Positions 6,048 to 6,345 of a stretch of 6,345 nucleotides of DNA are shown piece by piece. Where the stretch lies: NCBI GenBank assembly GCA_036380435.1, contig DASVES010000402.1, positions 1-6,345 on the forward strand, written 5' to 3'. The notes under the pieces are model-generated. The model was not told the DNA's origin and did not search any database. It saw only the letters and a list, made by a program, of their open reading frames with translations. A program made the position numbers and the translations under genes. The DNA is from DASQDT01 sp036380435. Its GTDB lineage: Bacteria > Acidobacteriota > Blastocatellia > Pyrinomonadales > Pyrinomonadaceae. Each line of letters begins with the position of its first letter. Position 1 is the first letter of the stretch.

Positions 6048-6345
6048 TTAGCGGACGACGCCGGAGAGCGGACTCGACGCGCTGGCGTAGAGGCGTCTGG
6101 GCATCCGGCCGGCGAGGTATGCGAGGCGGCCGGCTTCGATGGCGAGGCGCATGGCGCGGGCCATCTGTTCCGAGTTTTGGGCCTCGGCGATGGCGGTGTT
6201 CATCAGGACGGCGTCGGCTCCGAGTTCCATGGCGACGGCCGCGTCGCTGGCGGTGCCGACGCCCGCGTCCACGATGATGAGTGCTTCGGGCAATTGCTCG
6301 CGCATGATGAGCAGGTTCGCCGGGTTCTGCACGCCGAGGCCGGAG
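6048..6345 (-). CDS. thiG: Thiazole synthase ThiG, C-terminal part (5' end beyond the window)
   Basis: ThiG makes the thiazole ring of thiamine in the cytoplasm, joining 1-deoxy-D-xylulose 5-phosphate, dehydroglycine (made by ThiO or ThiH) and sulfur from ThiS thiocarboxylate. The visible 98 residues begin SGLGVQNPANL and match the last part of the (beta/alpha)8 barrel: IIVDAGVGTASDAAVAMELGADAVLMNTAIA with the Gly-rich phosphate-binding strands, then MARAMRLAIEAGRLAYLAGRMP, and the ending SPLSGVV. ThiG is usually about 255-270 residues, so roughly the first 160 residues, including the Schiff-base lysine, lie outside. The stop is TAA at 6048-6050 and the terminator at 5975-6018 follows. Other thi genes would be expected further right, but none is visible. 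The family call is secure from the conserved motifs. Confidence 0.95.
   Translation of the reverse strand, partial: SGLGVQNPANLLIMREQLPEALIIVDAGVGTASDAAVAMELGADAVLMNTAIAEAQNSEQMARAMRLAIEAGRLAYLAGRMPRRLYASASSPLSGVVR

Noticed and set aside
5981..6277. 98-codon plus-strand frame opposite thiG
   Set aside because: It is Arg/Trp-rich, begins inside the terminator stem and lies opposite an unmistakable thiG.

Overview
The window is GC-rich DNA from a bacterial chromosome. The best lineage clue is a TIGR03437-type domain (first described from Solibacter usitatus proteins and enriched in Acidobacteria) inside the main protein, so I infer an acidobacterium or a close relative. No mobile element, tRNA, rRNA or CRISPR array is visible.

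Layout: (1) 1-165 (+), the last 54 codons of a gene I do not recognise. (2) 166-466, an intergenic region with a possible short terminator (194-218), one fair sigma70-like promoter (222-249) and a good Shine-Dalgarno (455-459) that points to a TTG start at 467. (3) 467-5971 (+), one very large gene of about 1834 codons for a predicted exported mosaic protein. Its order is: signal peptide, seven-repeat TolB/PD40-like beta-propeller, TIGR03437 domain, Big_2-like Ig domain, lamin-tail domain (LTD) 1, two Ig domains, LTD2, Ig domain, Pro-Thr linker, LTD3, second Pro-Thr linker, LTD4. (4) 5975-6018, a perfect 18-bp inverted repeat that ends two convergent genes. (5) 6048-6345 (-), the C-terminal 98 codons of thiG, thiazole synthase of thiamine biosynthesis, which runs off the right edge.

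Nothing shows that the genes act together. The thiG gene is housekeeping metabolism read toward the giant gene. The giant gene looks monocistronic, with its own upstream signals and a terminator just after it. Its product contains only binding or structural modules and no enzyme domain that I can recognise, so a surface or secreted binding or scaffold role is the most that can be inferred. The main points of interest are this four-LTD architecture, the EF-hand/dockerin-like loops placed identically in LTD1 and LTD2, the evidence for module duplication, and the start-codon choice.
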